NCBI RefSeq assembly: GCF_023715225.1 | Contig: NZ_JAMBNS010000002.1 | Span: 1 to 64,000 of the forward strand | Source: Robertmurraya korlensis | GTDB lineage: Bacteria; Bacillota; Bacilli; Bacillales; Cytobacillaceae | DNA length: 64,000 nt | Direction of reading: 5' to 3' | Part shown: one piece after another, positions 1 through 8,940 of the stretch | Numbering within the stretch: position 1 is the stretch's first letter | Layout of the letters: every line of letters starts with the position of its first letter | Translations under genes and position numbers: made by a program | The notes under the pieces: model-generated | What the model was told of the DNA's origin: nothing | The model's database searches: none | Seen by the model: the letters and a program-made list of their open reading frames with translations, nothing else

Positions 1-19
1 TCTTGGCCATGATAAATCC

Positions 20-57
20 CCCGTTTTCGTATGAATTCATTATAAACGGGATTTTTT
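20..57 (+). terminator. Intrinsic terminator (+)
   Basis: CCCGTTT (20-26) pairs with AAACGGG (44-50), followed by ATTTTTT. It probably ends a plus-strand gene that lies left of the window; no gene in the window uses it. Confidence 0.6.
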
Positions 58-67
58 CTTAAGACAT

Positions 68-118
68 AAAAAACCCCGAATAAGGGGCACCTTTTTTAAT
101 AGTGTCCGTTATTCGGGG
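68..118 (-). terminator. Terminator of the GGDEF-EAL gene
   Basis: CCCCGAATAA (74-83) pairs with TTATTCGGGG (109-118); read on the minus strand a T-run (68-73) follows. It sits 28 bp after the stop of the minus-strand gene ending at 146. Confidence 0.8.
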
Positions 119-145
119 TATAGTTCAATGAAATGCTCCACTTTT

Positions 146-2494
146 TTATTTATTGGTAAGTTGCTGTTGCAAAAGTACTTCTGTATCTAGCTTGTTTAAT
201 GGAGGACTGTATAGATACCCTTGGTATTCGTCGCATTCAATGGATTGTAAGAATAGCTTTTGACATTCGTCTTCTACTCCCTCTGCAATCACCTTGTAAT
301 TTAATCCTTTAGCCATCAAAACAATTAATTTAACAATTTCAACATTTTTTTCACTTGTATTCAATGAAGAAATAAAAGATCGATCAATTTTCAAATGGTC
401 AATTGGATACTGATTCAGGTATTGCAAGGAAGAATAACCTGTACCAAAATCATCCATAGCCATATGGAAGCCCATTTCCTTTAAAGAATTCAGTTTGGAA
501 AGTGTTTCTTCTATTGAACCCATAGCCACACTTTCTGTAATTTCTAGTTCAATATTCTCGGGATTCGCTTTAGTTTCAAATAAAGTCTCGGTTACCTTTT
601 CAATAAAGTTGTTTTGCTGAAACTGGATAGCTGAAATATTGACAGCAATTCGAATCGGTAAAAAACCTTTTTGTTCCCATTTCACAGATTGCAAACAAGC
701 TTCTTTCAATACCCATTCACCTAAAGGAAGAATAAGTCCAGTTTCCTCAGCTAGAGGGATAAACTCGCATGGAGGAACCATCCCCTGATCAGGCCTAATC
801 CAGCGCAACAACGCCTCTACCCCTACAATATGATTATTTTCAAGAGATACCTGAGGCTGGAAGTACAACTCCAGTTCATTCCGTTCAATCCCTTTACGTA
901 AAGCGTTCTCCATAGTTACTTGAGGCTCTATGTCCATTTCAACATGATATATTTTGTAGTGATTTTTGCCAGCTTCCTTTACTTTATACATAGCTGTGTC
1001 AGCCTTCATTAGTAGGGACTCAAAATCGTCACCATGTTCTGGGAAAATCGCCACTCCTATACTAGGTGTTACATAGAGTTCTTCCTCTTTAATATCGTAA
1101 GTTTTACGGAGAACAGTAAGAATATTTTCCGCAGTCTTCTCAATTTGTAATTCGTTCGTATTTTCGAGTAATATTCCATATTCGTCTCCACCGATACGAC
1201 AAACTAGCTCATTTGGTTTAAGACTCGCACTTAATCTATCTCCAACCTCTTTTAATAATAAATCCCCGTACGAATGTCCAAGACTATCATTGATATGTTT
1301 AAAGCGATCTAAATCTAGTAATAAGAAAGCAATCTTCTTCTTACTCCTTACATTATGGTTACTGATCGCTCTTGAAAGCCTTTTTTCAATAAATCTTCTA
1401 TTTGGTAAGCCCGTCACTACATCATGATAAGCTAAATACTCCATTTGATTAATCGTTTCAACTAAACGGTCCGTTCTTTCTTTTACCTTTACCTCAAGTT
1501 GTTCATTTAAATCATTCAACTTAGAAACCAATTTATCATTTTCTAGTAACGTAAATAATTGCCTTAAAACCACTAATAATATTGTTAAAAACAATCCAAC
1601 AACAACCGGAGCAATATGGTAAATTTGAGATATTACATACAATGATAACAACAAAACTCCCACATAAGGTAAGCTATGCTTAATGAAGAATTTGTTCCTG
1701 CTTTCAGTTTCGTATCCTTTCTCGCCTTTCACATGGGATGGAGTTTCATGATAAAGTCCAGCCAATGCAAGAATAAATAATGATAGGATCCATAATGGCT
1801 CTGATATACTTCCAACCGTGTATAAATTTTTTACGGTTAGAAAGGAAAAAATGGTATCAGCCGTGATTTGTACTAATAAACCTACTACTAATAGGTAGAG
1901 GGTCTTTTTATTAAAAACGGAATTCGAAGCAATAAAAAGACTGATAACCCCTCCTAAAACCCCAAGATCTAATATCGGGTACATAAGTTCTACAAGGTGA
2001 AATGGATTACCCTCCATTTTTAATAAGGGTGCGATAATAAACACCCAATTAAATGTAGCTGCAACAGCCATAATGATCAACATGTCAAAGGAAAATCGAA
2101 TGGTAAGTAACTTACTTTTTACAACGTTCATCATGTATAAAAGGGCAACAAAATAAAACCCGTTCTGTCCAATCCAAAAGATTTTTGGTAGCAGAAGAGT
2201 GTCTCCATGAACACCTAAGATAAACTCGTAAAACACCCAAATAAGAATCCCTATTATATAACTTAAGATTCCTAATCCTAAATATAACCAAAACTTTTTA
2301 GCCATGCCGTCGTCATTTTTATATGTTGCTAAAAGCCAACCAAAGGATGTTAAGCAGGCAATGGTTTGGAATGTAACTCCACCCCAGTCCAAAAAAGCTT
2401 GCTTATGCTGGAAGAAATAATTCCATAAGAAGTTCGTAAGGATAAAAAAAGCAATAAAAAGATAAGCAAACTTTTTGTTTTTCAAGGCGAACAT
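146..2494 (-). CDS. Membrane-bound GGDEF-EAL cyclic-di-GMP enzyme
   Basis: Protein of 782 residues. The N-terminal part (about 1-330) is a multi-helix membrane region, followed by a short coiled coil (about 330-350). The GGDEF domain carries the signature as GGDEY near residue 436, and the upstream RxxD inhibitory site is degenerate (KPNE). The EAL domain has EALLRW near residue 560, then ELEITES, DDFGTGYSSL, KIDRSF and IAEGVE, so the phosphodiesterase residues look complete. It may make c-di-GMP, break it down, or use GGDEF only as a regulatory domain; the intact EAL favours hydrolysis. Start ATG follows AAGGAG. The upstream GNAT gene is 12 bp away and probably co-transcribed. A c-di-GMP riboswitch lies at 17.55 kb. 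Confidence 0.9.
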   Translation of the reverse strand: MFALKNKKFAYLFIAFFILTNFLWNYFFQHKQAFLDWGGVTFQTIACLTSFGWLLATYKNDDGMAKKFWLYLGLGILSYIIGILIWVFYEFILGVHGDTLLLPKIFWIGQNGFYFVALLYMMNVVKSKLLTIRFSFDMLIIMAVAATFNWVFIIAPLLKMEGNPFHLVELMYPILDLGVLGGVISLFIASNSVFNKKTLYLLVVGLLVQITADTIFSFLTVKNLYTVGSISEPLWILSLFILALAGLYHETPSHVKGEKGYETESRNKFFIKHSLPYVGVLLLSLYVISQIYHIAPVVVGLFLTILLVVLRQLFTLLENDKLVSKLNDLNEQLEVKVKERTDRLVETINQMEYLAYHDVVTGLPNRRFIEKRLSRAISNHNVRSKKKIAFLLLDLDRFKHINDSLGHSYGDLLLKEVGDRLSASLKPNELVCRIGGDEYGILLENTNELQIEKTAENILTVLRKTYDIKEEELYVTPSIGVAIFPEHGDDFESLLMKADTAMYKVKEAGKNHYKIYHVEMDIEPQVTMENALRKGIERNELELYFQPQVSLENNHIVGVEALLRWIRPDQGMVPPCEFIPLAEETGLILPLGEWVLKEACLQSVKWEQKGFLPIRIAVNISAIQFQQNNFIEKVTETLFETKANPENIELEITESVAMGSIEETLSKLNSLKEMGFHMAMDDFGTGYSSLQYLNQYPIDHLKIDRSFISSLNTSEKNVEIVKLIVLMAKGLNYKVIAEGVEDECQKLFLQSIECDEYQGYLYSPPLNKLDTEVLLQQQLTNK

Positions 2495-2506
2495 TATTTT
2501 CTCCTT

Positions 2507-3073
2507 TTAAGTATAAATCGGTTTCCTTTCGAACCCTTGATTAGAATGAATGATCCATGGATAGTCTTCCTTCTTTGAGTACACTTCACGGGAGTGAATA
2601 ATTGCAGGTATCACGTAATCTCCTTTGTAATACATTTGATCTGCAACAGGCACGATAGGTATTTTGTATACATTTCTTAATGCTCTATAGAATACTCTCT
2701 CCAAAAGAACCACGCAATAGTTCATTTGGTAGAATTCTGTGTAATGAACAAACAGGGATAATAATCTTTCAAGATTTTTCCCTCTATATTCCTTTAAAAT
2801 AGATACCTTATCTATTTCAATGACCTTCATAGGATTTGTTTCTAACATCTTAATCTCGTGAAACGGGAAAACTGTGTTAATGTAATTTTGCAACGTTGGG
2901 AAGTAGGATTTGAACTCAATTGTACCAATTTCTTTACCCTCTTGATCAAGAATAATAAATCGATCGGTCTGATCAAAGGTCGGATCTAGCATATAGCCCT
3001 TCTCGAGCCAACACTCCATCCAGATTTCATTAAATGTATTAAGTTCTGCCAATGACTCAACTTTTATATACAT
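2507..3073 (-). CDS. GNAT-fold acyltransferase, FeeM/autoinducer-synthase-like
   Basis: Predicted 188 residues. The fold order fits the GNAT/N-acyl amino acid synthase group: an early beta-hairpin (DRFIILDQEGKEIGTIEF), a conserved segment ending VIEIDKVSILKEYRGKN, an aromatic helix FVHYTEFYQM, and a C-terminal part with RALRNVYKIP. No classical RxxGxG/A CoA loop is evident, so the acyl donor (CoA or ACP) is uncertain. I prefer ATG at 3073 because GTGGAGG lies just before it; an upstream in-frame GTG (3085) would overlap that ribosome site. It leads the two-gene unit with the GGDEF-EAL protein, so its product may be part of the same signalling output (inference). Confidence 0.6.
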   Translation of the reverse strand: MYIKVESLAELNTFNEIWMECWLEKGYMLDPTFDQTDRFIILDQEGKEIGTIEFKSYFPTLQNYINTVFPFHEIKMLETNPMKVIEIDKVSILKEYRGKNLERLLSLFVHYTEFYQMNYCVVLLERVFYRALRNVYKIPIVPVADQMYYKGDYVIPAIIHSREVYSKKEDYPWIIHSNQGFERKPIYT

Positions 3074-3390
3074 CTTATCCTCCACTAGTTCGAATAATTG
3101 TGTAGTTCAGAACTGTTGCAATGACAATCGAATTACTTTTATCCTACATTATACTACTACAATAGTATCATGAGGAAGTAGAAAAGTTGAGATTATCACA
3201 TTTATTATTACTTATAGAATTAGCTACCACTTGTAATATTTTATCAGAATAACATTTTTCAGGATAACAAGTTAGATTTATAGCTTAAACAAAGGAATCT
3301 CCTTTAAATTATGTTTTATTCGGAACATTTATATTATTCTGCATTTAACTCAGGAATCCCTTTACTTTTCATCAAATTCGGAAAATAGAC

Positions 3391-3443
3391 AAAAAAAATC
3401 AATTACCAAGTTTCATGTATTTTAAACCTGGTGATTGATTTTT
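3391..3443 (-). terminator. Terminator after the Lys-rich small ORF
   Basis: Arms 3398-3414 and 3424-3440 (AATCAATTACCAAGTTT against a near-perfect complement) with T-runs on both sides; it can work in either direction. The rest of 3086-3390 holds AT-rich intergenic DNA in which I see no gene. Confidence 0.7.
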
Positions 3444-3477
3444 GTTTGATACTTAAATTTAATTGGATTTAAATTGC

Positions 3478-3582
3478 CTATTTCTTTTTTTTACCCTTCT
3501 TTTTTTTCTTTTTATCCTTTGTTTTTTCTACTTTAGCAGCTTCTTTATACCTTTTGTTAAACTTCTCCATAAACAAAGACAT
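3478..3582 (-). CDS. Lysine-rich 34-residue small protein
   Basis: A short ORF, ATG at 3582, preceded by GGGAGGAG with 7-nt spacing and followed by a good terminator. The product begins MSLFMEKFNKRYKEAAK and ends in a tract dominated by Lys (about 15 of the last 18 residues). The strong ribosome site and terminator argue that it is real. Its function is unknown; the tail would bind nucleic acid or acidic surfaces non-specifically. The Lys tract reflects a poly-A-like strand, so chance cannot be fully excluded. Confidence 0.55.
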   Translation of the reverse strand: MSLFMEKFNKRYKEAAKVEKTKDKKKKKKGKKKK

Positions 3583-3685
3583 TCTGTCACTCCTCCCTTC
3601 AAACTAATACACATAATATTGTATTTAGGAATGAAAAGATTGGTACAGGACAGTCATCCAATTTCATTTAAAAATCAAGTGCAAC

Positions 3686-4357
3686 TCACAAAACGAAATC
3701 CTTTACCACACCAAAATACTCACGAATATAATAATTTAGTTTCACAAAGAATGGGGAATCTCCACCAAGCCCAAAGGGAGTTAAACCATATTCCTCTGCT
3801 AAAAGCTTTGAGCGAAACACGTGATAATCACTTGTAATGATAAGAATCTTCGGTTTTTCTACACCAAGTTCAGTCATCATCTCACTAGAAAACTTCAGGT
3901 TTTCGTTCGTGTCAGTGGATCGACTCTCATAATACACTCTTCCCTTTTCAACCCCATTCTCCACCAAAAATGTTCCCATTGCCTCAGCTTCTGTAATTGC
4001 CTCTCCAGGACCTTGACCACCGGAAACAATGACTGGAATATCTCGGTTATCTAACAAAAAACTCAAGCCCGCATCCAATCTTCCTTGCAAAGTTTTTGAA
4101 GGCTCCTCTCCTCGTAAACCAGCTCCAAGTATAATAACAAAATCTATTTCTTCCTTATTATATTTATCCTTTAAATAGGCCTCTCTTAAAATTAGTCCCT
4201 CCACAATAAAAAAGGAAATAAGAAATAGAATATAACCAGAAACAATTACTTTCCTAGCCATAACAAAAGAGCGAGAAGGTTGTTTATATTTTTTCAACCA
4301 ACTAATAATGACAATAGCTAAAACATTTCCAATGATAAAAAGTATACCAAAGCTCAC
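3686..4357 (-). CDS. YdcF/SanA-like DUF218 membrane protein
   Basis: Predicted 223 residues with two N-terminal membrane helices (about 5-20 and 36-55) and then a DUF218 domain: FVIILGAGLRG, the substrate-loop GRLDAGL, VSGGQGPGE, EAEAM, a middle STDTNEN and ITSDYHVFRS. This set matches the SanA/ElyC/YdcF family, membrane-anchored proteins linked to envelope maintenance; the enzymatic reaction is not established. Start GTG at 4357 follows AGGAG at 8 nt. Transcribed alone. Confidence 0.85.
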   Translation of the reverse strand: MSFGILFIIGNVLAIVIISWLKKYKQPSRSFVMARKVIVSGYILFLISFFIVEGLILREAYLKDKYNKEEIDFVIILGAGLRGEEPSKTLQGRLDAGLSFLLDNRDIPVIVSGGQGPGEAITEAEAMGTFLVENGVEKGRVYYESRSTDTNENLKFSSEMMTELGVEKPKILIITSDYHVFRSKLLAEEYGLTPFGLGGDSPFFVKLNYYIREYFGVVKDFVL

Positions 4358-4443
4358 CTAATTAACTCCTAATCTAATAATAAATTTTAAAACAACAGCT
4401 TTGTTCATGGTATTATAGTGACAAACCTTAAGGGAGATTCCAC

Positions 4444-5409
4444 ATGACTAGACATTTAATTATAGAGAAAATAAAAACCTACTACGGTAACGAGAACACT
4501 GAGTATCATTGGATTTCTGACGGCTTCCAAAATATAGTGATTAAGTGCACTCATCCATCTAGAACTATATTTGTTCGAGTTGCTGCTTCCGGTCGTCGTA
4601 CGATGGACATGTTAAAAGCCGAAATAGACTGGTTATTTACATTATCTAAAGCTAGCCTTCATGTTCCCACTGCTCTCCCATCACATCTTGGAAATTTAAT
4701 TGAAAAGATTTTTATAGAAGATACCCCTTACTACTTAGTAGCTTTTCATGAAGTAATGGGAGAACCTCTTGATGTTACGAATAAAATAATATGGAATACA
4801 CAGCTATTTAAAGAATGGGGTGCCGTACTTGGCTGTATTCACCGGACAACACCTAATAAGCTACTTTACAGACCTAATCAGTGGGAAGCTAGTTCAACCG
4901 TCATGGAAACCATTAACTATTTTGCACGTAACGAAAATGAAGATAAGAATGATAGATTACAAGAAATTGTTCATGAAATTAGTAAGCTACCTACCGACCC
5001 AGAAGTATTTGGTCTTATACATAATGATTTTCACCAAGGAAATATCATCATTCAGCCACAAGGGATAGGTGTTATCGACTTTGATGATTGTATGTATGGT
5101 TGGTACGCACAGGACATTTCGGTGGCACTGTATCACGCATACTGGCAAGCTACGGAAATTGCCAAATTAGATTCATCTTTTTCAATCGCTTTCCTGGATA
5201 CTTTTATCCAAGGTTATAAAAAATCATACACACTTTCACATGATACAATAAAACTAATACCTCTATTTGTGCGCTGGAGAGAGTTTTTTCTTTATGCCCT
5301 ATTTATGAAAAAGTGGTCATTACATGCTTTACAAGACTGGCAAAGCTATACGTTAAAAATGTTACGTAACAGAATTCTTAATGGAGAAACATACATTCCA
5401 AATATATAA
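4444..5409 (+). CDS. Aminoglycoside phosphotransferase-fold kinase
   Basis: Predicted 321 residues, start ATG after AAGGGAG. The APH/choline-kinase catalytic loop reads LIHNDFHQGNI (Asp base and Asn) and is followed by the metal-binding IDFDDCMYGW. The N-terminal lobe has FVRVAASGRR in the place of the ATP-binding strand. Family members phosphorylate small hydroxyl substrates (antibiotics, choline, homoserine, sugars). Nothing here fixes the substrate, and antibiotic resistance should not be assumed. Single-gene unit. Confidence 0.8.
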   Translation: MTRHLIIEKIKTYYGNENTEYHWISDGFQNIVIKCTHPSRTIFVRVAASGRRTMDMLKAEIDWLFTLSKASLHVPTALPSHLGNLIEKIFIEDTPYYLVAFHEVMGEPLDVTNKIIWNTQLFKEWGAVLGCIHRTTPNKLLYRPNQWEASSTVMETINYFARNENEDKNDRLQEIVHEISKLPTDPEVFGLIHNDFHQGNIIIQPQGIGVIDFDDCMYGWYAQDISVALYHAYWQATEIAKLDSSFSIAFLDTFIQGYKKSYTLSHDTIKLIPLFVRWREFFLYALFMKKWSLHALQDWQSYTLKMLRNRILNGETYIPNI

Positions 5410-5414
5410 AGGTC

Positions 5415-5624
5415 TTATAAAAAAGCAAAAATATAATTAACATCTTTTATTTGTAAATTTTCCAATTGATCCTTTTTGTTTGTTGGATCAATTCCAAGAC
5501 GTTCAAACAACGCTTCCCATACGTTGATAGCTGTCAAATGCATAGCAGCTGATTCAGCACAGGTTACATCTATATAGATAGTTCGACAAATGGTCCCTTT
5601 TTCCTTCCAAAAAGAAAAGAGCTG
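5415..5624 (-). pseudogene. C-terminal gene remnant, about 69 codons
   Basis: Between two genes the minus strand stays open for 69 sense codons and reads as protein-like (segments YIDVTCAESAAMHLTAINVW, EALFERLGIDPTNKKDQLEN), ending in TAA at 5415. There is no start codon or ribosome site at the upstream end, only an in-frame TAG at 5625. Read-in comes from the terminator of the next gene. I take it as the 3' end of a gene whose front was deleted. I do not recognise the family. Confidence 0.5.
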
Positions 5625-5640
5625 CTATTACAGCAACTCC
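5611..5640 (-). terminator. Terminator of the DUF3231 gene
   Basis: GAGCTGCT (5619-5626) pairs with AGCAACTC (5632-5639, one G-U), with TTTTCTTTTT following on the minus strand. It is directly behind the stop at 5643. Confidence 0.75.
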
Positions 5641-5642
5641 AT

Positions 5643-6653
5643 CTACTTTACGTTTTTTAATTTATTTCTGTCTGGAGCTCCAGGTGGTTGTTCTAGCCAT
5701 CCATAGTCAATGAGTAATTGCGCACCATCTTCAGCTAATAACCCTATTTCTGTGATCATCTTTACATAGCTTCCAGACAAATCTCTTCTTTGACACATCG
5801 ACAATGCTTCCCCATAATACCCAATAGTTGCAGAGAGAAGTGTTGTTATATGATACATCATTAGTTTTTCAGAAAATGGTGCAACAGTGGTATCAGTGAC
5901 TTCTTGTTCATATGATTTTGGCGCATGCAAATTATCGTCAGTTAACATTGTAGATAAAATATCCATATGTTTCTTGCACAGTTTTTCCCCTCGCGTCATA
6001 AAGTGCTCGATTTCTTTTAACTGAGTTACCTGCCTGAAGCCCATTTCTAGTACGACTTTTACCACGTTCTTATGCATATTTATATACGTGCCACCGATTT
6101 CAATTGAATTAATTGGACGGCGATCTCCAAACCATCCTGTCAAAAAGCTTTGTTTTGTCACATAATCCACTGTATGCTTGTTTGTCATGGTTGGCGGTTT
6201 ACTGAGGATTCCCTTGTGCAACACCACTTCTGTTGCTTGATCATATAATTCTGTAGTTTCATTACTGCATTGAATAAAATACTTCCTAACATCTCCACGG
6301 ACGCACGTTCCTATCGCACCAGAATATCTTGTCAAGCCATGGATGGACATCGTATGAATGTACACAATCATAAACGTATCCGTGAATAAAGGTGGCGCTT
6401 CCACATTAACATCTTCGTCTGTAAAACCAACTGGAATCGGAAGCTCTTCTTTTGTGAAAAACTCAATGATTTTCTCGAGATGAGTTTCAGATAAATTAAG
6501 GGCATAACGCAGCACATTTGCAATTGCTTCGTCCTTTACATGATAAATAAAATGGCGAAGAACACATTTGGACAAACTGTCACTTAAATACTGCATCCAC
6601 AAGCTTCCTACCTCGGGAGCAGTTAATTTTACATCGTGATAGGTATGTTCCAT
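5643..6653 (-). CDS. DUF3231 family protein (two repeats)
   Basis: Predicted 336 residues from ATG 6653, which follows AAGGAG; a longer in-frame start exists at 6710 but lacks a ribosome site. The protein has two similar helical halves: the first begins near LTAPEVGSLWMQYLSDSLSKC, the second near KQSFLTGWFGDRRP with YINMHKNVVKVVL. This is the double DUF3231 layout common in Bacillaceae. Molecular function is unknown; the fold is ferritin-like helical by family prediction. It lies 59 bp behind the MutS2 paralogue with no terminator between them, so it is probably expressed from the same attenuated transcript. Confidence 0.8.
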   Translation of the reverse strand: MEHTYHDVKLTAPEVGSLWMQYLSDSLSKCVLRHFIYHVKDEAIANVLRYALNLSETHLEKIIEFFTKEELPIPVGFTDEDVNVEAPPLFTDTFMIVYIHTMSIHGLTRYSGAIGTCVRGDVRKYFIQCSNETTELYDQATEVVLHKGILSKPPTMTNKHTVDYVTKQSFLTGWFGDRRPINSIEIGGTYINMHKNVVKVVLEMGFRQVTQLKEIEHFMTRGEKLCKKHMDILSTMLTDDNLHAPKSYEQEVTDTTVAPFSEKLMMYHITTLLSATIGYYGEALSMCQRRDLSGSYVKMITEIGLLAEDGAQLLIDYGWLEQPPGAPDRNKLKNVK

Positions 6654-6712
6654 GATTTCTCCTTTCCTGACTCTCTTTCTCTGTATTGTAACCAAATCAG
6701 GAATTATCATGT

Positions 6713-8641
6713 TTACGTTTCCCGTTTAATGCTCAGGCCCTCTATATGCCTCTTTGTTAACATTTTATCTAACTTTCGGTTTTCTTTTGTTTCAAATATT
6801 ATATCGAAATCATAATCCGGAGGATACAACTCACTCGCCTCAATATGAAGCGTTAAACGTTTATGGTTATAAGATTCCTTTTCTCCTTTTATTTGTACAA
6901 TATAGTTCCCTTTCTCGTCTGGACCTTTGTACACGATACCAAACACATTTTCTGGAGAAACTATGACATTATCTCCTTGATTAAATTTCGAAACAGGGGG
7001 TGATGATATCTTTACTCCTTTTTCTCTCGATTTATATTTATTGATAATGATTTGTTTTTCGAGTTCCCTTTTTTCTTGAAGTAATACATGCGGCTCTGGA
7101 TACACCTTTTCTTCTTTATAGGTTATTTGATGAGCTCGCTCAATGATTTTCGGGTGAATGCCTAGCTTTAACGCAATCGCAAATGCTTGACTTTCTCCTC
7201 CCTTGCCTATAATCAAACGATACGTTGGACGGAGCGTGTCTATATCAAATTCCATCGATCCGTTAATGAATCCTTCCTGGTGATCGGCAAACTCTTTAAT
7301 TTCACTGTAATGAGTGGTAGCTAATAATGTCGCTCCCTTTTTATATAGTTGCTCCAAGATGGCTGTTGCAAGCCCCATTCCTTCAGCTGGATCAGTTCCT
7401 GAACCTAACTCATCCAATAATACTAACGTTCGATCATTGGCCTCTTTTAAAATGTCAATAATGTTTACAATGCGCGAACTAAAGGTACTCAGGTTTTCTA
7501 AAATACTCTGGCCATCGCCAATATCCACTAAGATATTTTGAAAAATACTTACTGAACTACCTTCTGCAACCGGTAAGTGTAAACCTGCTTGGGCCATTAA
7601 TGTTAAAAGCCCGACCGTTTTTATAACAACAGTTTTCCCTCCGGTATTAGGTCCAGTAATAACTAGCGCATGTTCAGGTGAACCTAGCTTAAAATTTAAT
7701 GGGACCACCTTCTTACCTAATAAAGGATGTCTTGCTTCAATTAATTCAATATAGTGTGATTCATTTATGGATACACTTCGCCCATCGATTGCTCGGCTAA
7801 ACTTTGCCTTGGCAAATAAAAAATCATAGTGAACCATTGTTTCCACTGCCAACCGGATTTGATGTTCTTTTTCTTCGACTAACCCGGTAAGATACATTAA
7901 AATCTTTTGTGTTTCTGCTTCTTCATCCATCCTTATCCAAGTAAGTTGATCTTGGTACGTAGTAATCTCTTCAGGTTCAATAAATAAGGTAGATCCTGAA
8001 GCAGAAGTATCTAGAACCGCCCCTTTTACTTTTTGACGATATTCCTTTTTCACTGGTATCACGTATCTTCCATCTCTTTGACTGATAACACTTTCCTGCA
8101 AAAAGGTTTTTAGTTTGGATGATCGTACGATTTGTTGAAGTTTTTCTTTTAATCGCTCTTCTTGTATTGCCAATTGCTTTCTAACTTTAAGTAATTCCTT
8201 GCTTGCGTAATCGTCTACTACTCCGTTTCGGATACAGCGATTAATTTCTTCCGCCAATCCAGGCAATTCATCAATGGAGTAAATATAGCTTGTGACTCGA
8301 GGGGCCATAAACTCCTTTTCTTTCATAAAGCGCCTCATTTTCCCACAGCAATCTAAAAAATCATGAAGTTTCATTAATGTATCAGCACGAAGAGCAACCC
8401 CTTTGTTGATACTATTTAGTAATGTATCAATTCCTTCAAGTCCATGAACGGGTACACTTGAGCTCTTTTTCATAATCGTTACTGCTTCAGTTACTTCCTC
8501 GATCCATGATTGGATTTGTTTTAAATGAAAGGACGGTGTAAGTTGTAACACCTTTTCTTTTCCTTGGCTGGTTAGCGCATAATGAGAAATTTCCTCTTTA
8601 ATCACTTCAAATTGCAATGTTTCAAACGTATGATTGTTCAA
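6713..8641 (-). CDS. MutS2 paralogue without Smr domain
   Basis: Predicted 642 residues from TTG 8641, which has AGGAGG 6-7 nt upstream. The N-terminal MutS core/lever region is followed by the ATPase: GPNTGGKT Walker A near residue 330, LVLLDELGSGTDP Walker B near 409, then ATTHYSE. After a shortened helical linker there is a KOW-like segment (about 552-600, FNQGDNVIVS...GIVYKG). The protein then stops near the place where MutS2 (about 785 residues) carries its Smr nuclease-type domain. MutS2 in Bacillus is a ribosome-collision/rescue ATPase. The missing Smr domain and the translation-attenuation leader suggest a paralogue that acts on antibiotic-stalled ribosomes. It is not in the usual zapA-cvpA-polX-mutS2 context. 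Confidence 0.85.
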   Translation of the reverse strand: MNNHTFETLQFEVIKEEISHYALTSQGKEKVLQLTPSFHLKQIQSWIEEVTEAVTIMKKSSSVPVHGLEGIDTLLNSINKGVALRADTLMKLHDFLDCCGKMRRFMKEKEFMAPRVTSYIYSIDELPGLAEEINRCIRNGVVDDYASKELLKVRKQLAIQEERLKEKLQQIVRSSKLKTFLQESVISQRDGRYVIPVKKEYRQKVKGAVLDTSASGSTLFIEPEEITTYQDQLTWIRMDEEAETQKILMYLTGLVEEKEHQIRLAVETMVHYDFLFAKAKFSRAIDGRSVSINESHYIELIEARHPLLGKKVVPLNFKLGSPEHALVITGPNTGGKTVVIKTVGLLTLMAQAGLHLPVAEGSSVSIFQNILVDIGDGQSILENLSTFSSRIVNIIDILKEANDRTLVLLDELGSGTDPAEGMGLATAILEQLYKKGATLLATTHYSEIKEFADHQEGFINGSMEFDIDTLRPTYRLIIGKGGESQAFAIALKLGIHPKIIERAHQITYKEEKVYPEPHVLLQEKRELEKQIIINKYKSREKGVKISSPPVSKFNQGDNVIVSPENVFGIVYKGPDEKGNYIVQIKGEKESYNHKRLTLHIEASELYPPDYDFDIIFETKENRKLDKMLTKRHIEGLSIKRET

Positions 8642-8661
8642 CTTTTTTCCTCCTAAAAATA

Positions 8662-8692
8662 AAAATAGCCGCGTTGAACGAGTCAACGCGGC
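8662..8692 (-). terminator. Attenuator terminator before the MutS2 paralogue
   Basis: On the minus strand GCCGCGTTGA (8683-8692), loop CTCGT, TCAACGCGGC (8668-8677), then TATTTTT: a 10-bp GC-rich stem. It ends only about 10 nt before the AGGAGG of the gene, so it must be overcome for expression. Confidence 0.9.
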
Positions 8693-8916
8693 AAGAAAAC
8701 AGAATCCTTGTTAAAAAGCATTCTGTTCAGACTATTTAACCAAAATAAAAAGCTGTTACACAGTGGAACACAGCTACTTTCTCGGCTAAGGATAGTATGC
8801 TTGTTTTTGACCATTGTTCTTAACTACATTCGCAGGCATAGATAAATAAGCTTCCTAACCCTTGAAATTTTCAAGTTTAGAAAACTAGCCGGAATGCTCG
8901 TATCCAATTGATTGGA

Positions 8917-8940
8917 TTAGTTAAGAACGACACCTAACAT
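8917..8940 (-). CDS. Seven-residue leader peptide (MLGVVLN)
   Basis: ATG at 8940, reading MLGVVLN then TAA, with AAGGGAG 8 nt upstream. The last codons and the stop lie inside the 11-nt arm (8918-8928) that pairs with 8816-8826, so a stalled ribosome would cover that arm. This placement, rather than the peptide itself, is the evidence that it is translated. Confidence 0.6.
   Translation of the reverse strand: MLGVVLN

Noticed and set aside
3463-3837. Plus-strand ORF of 124 codons
   Set aside because: Phe/Leu-rich shadow of the Lys-rich minus-strand ORF and the YdcF-like gene, without a ribosome site.
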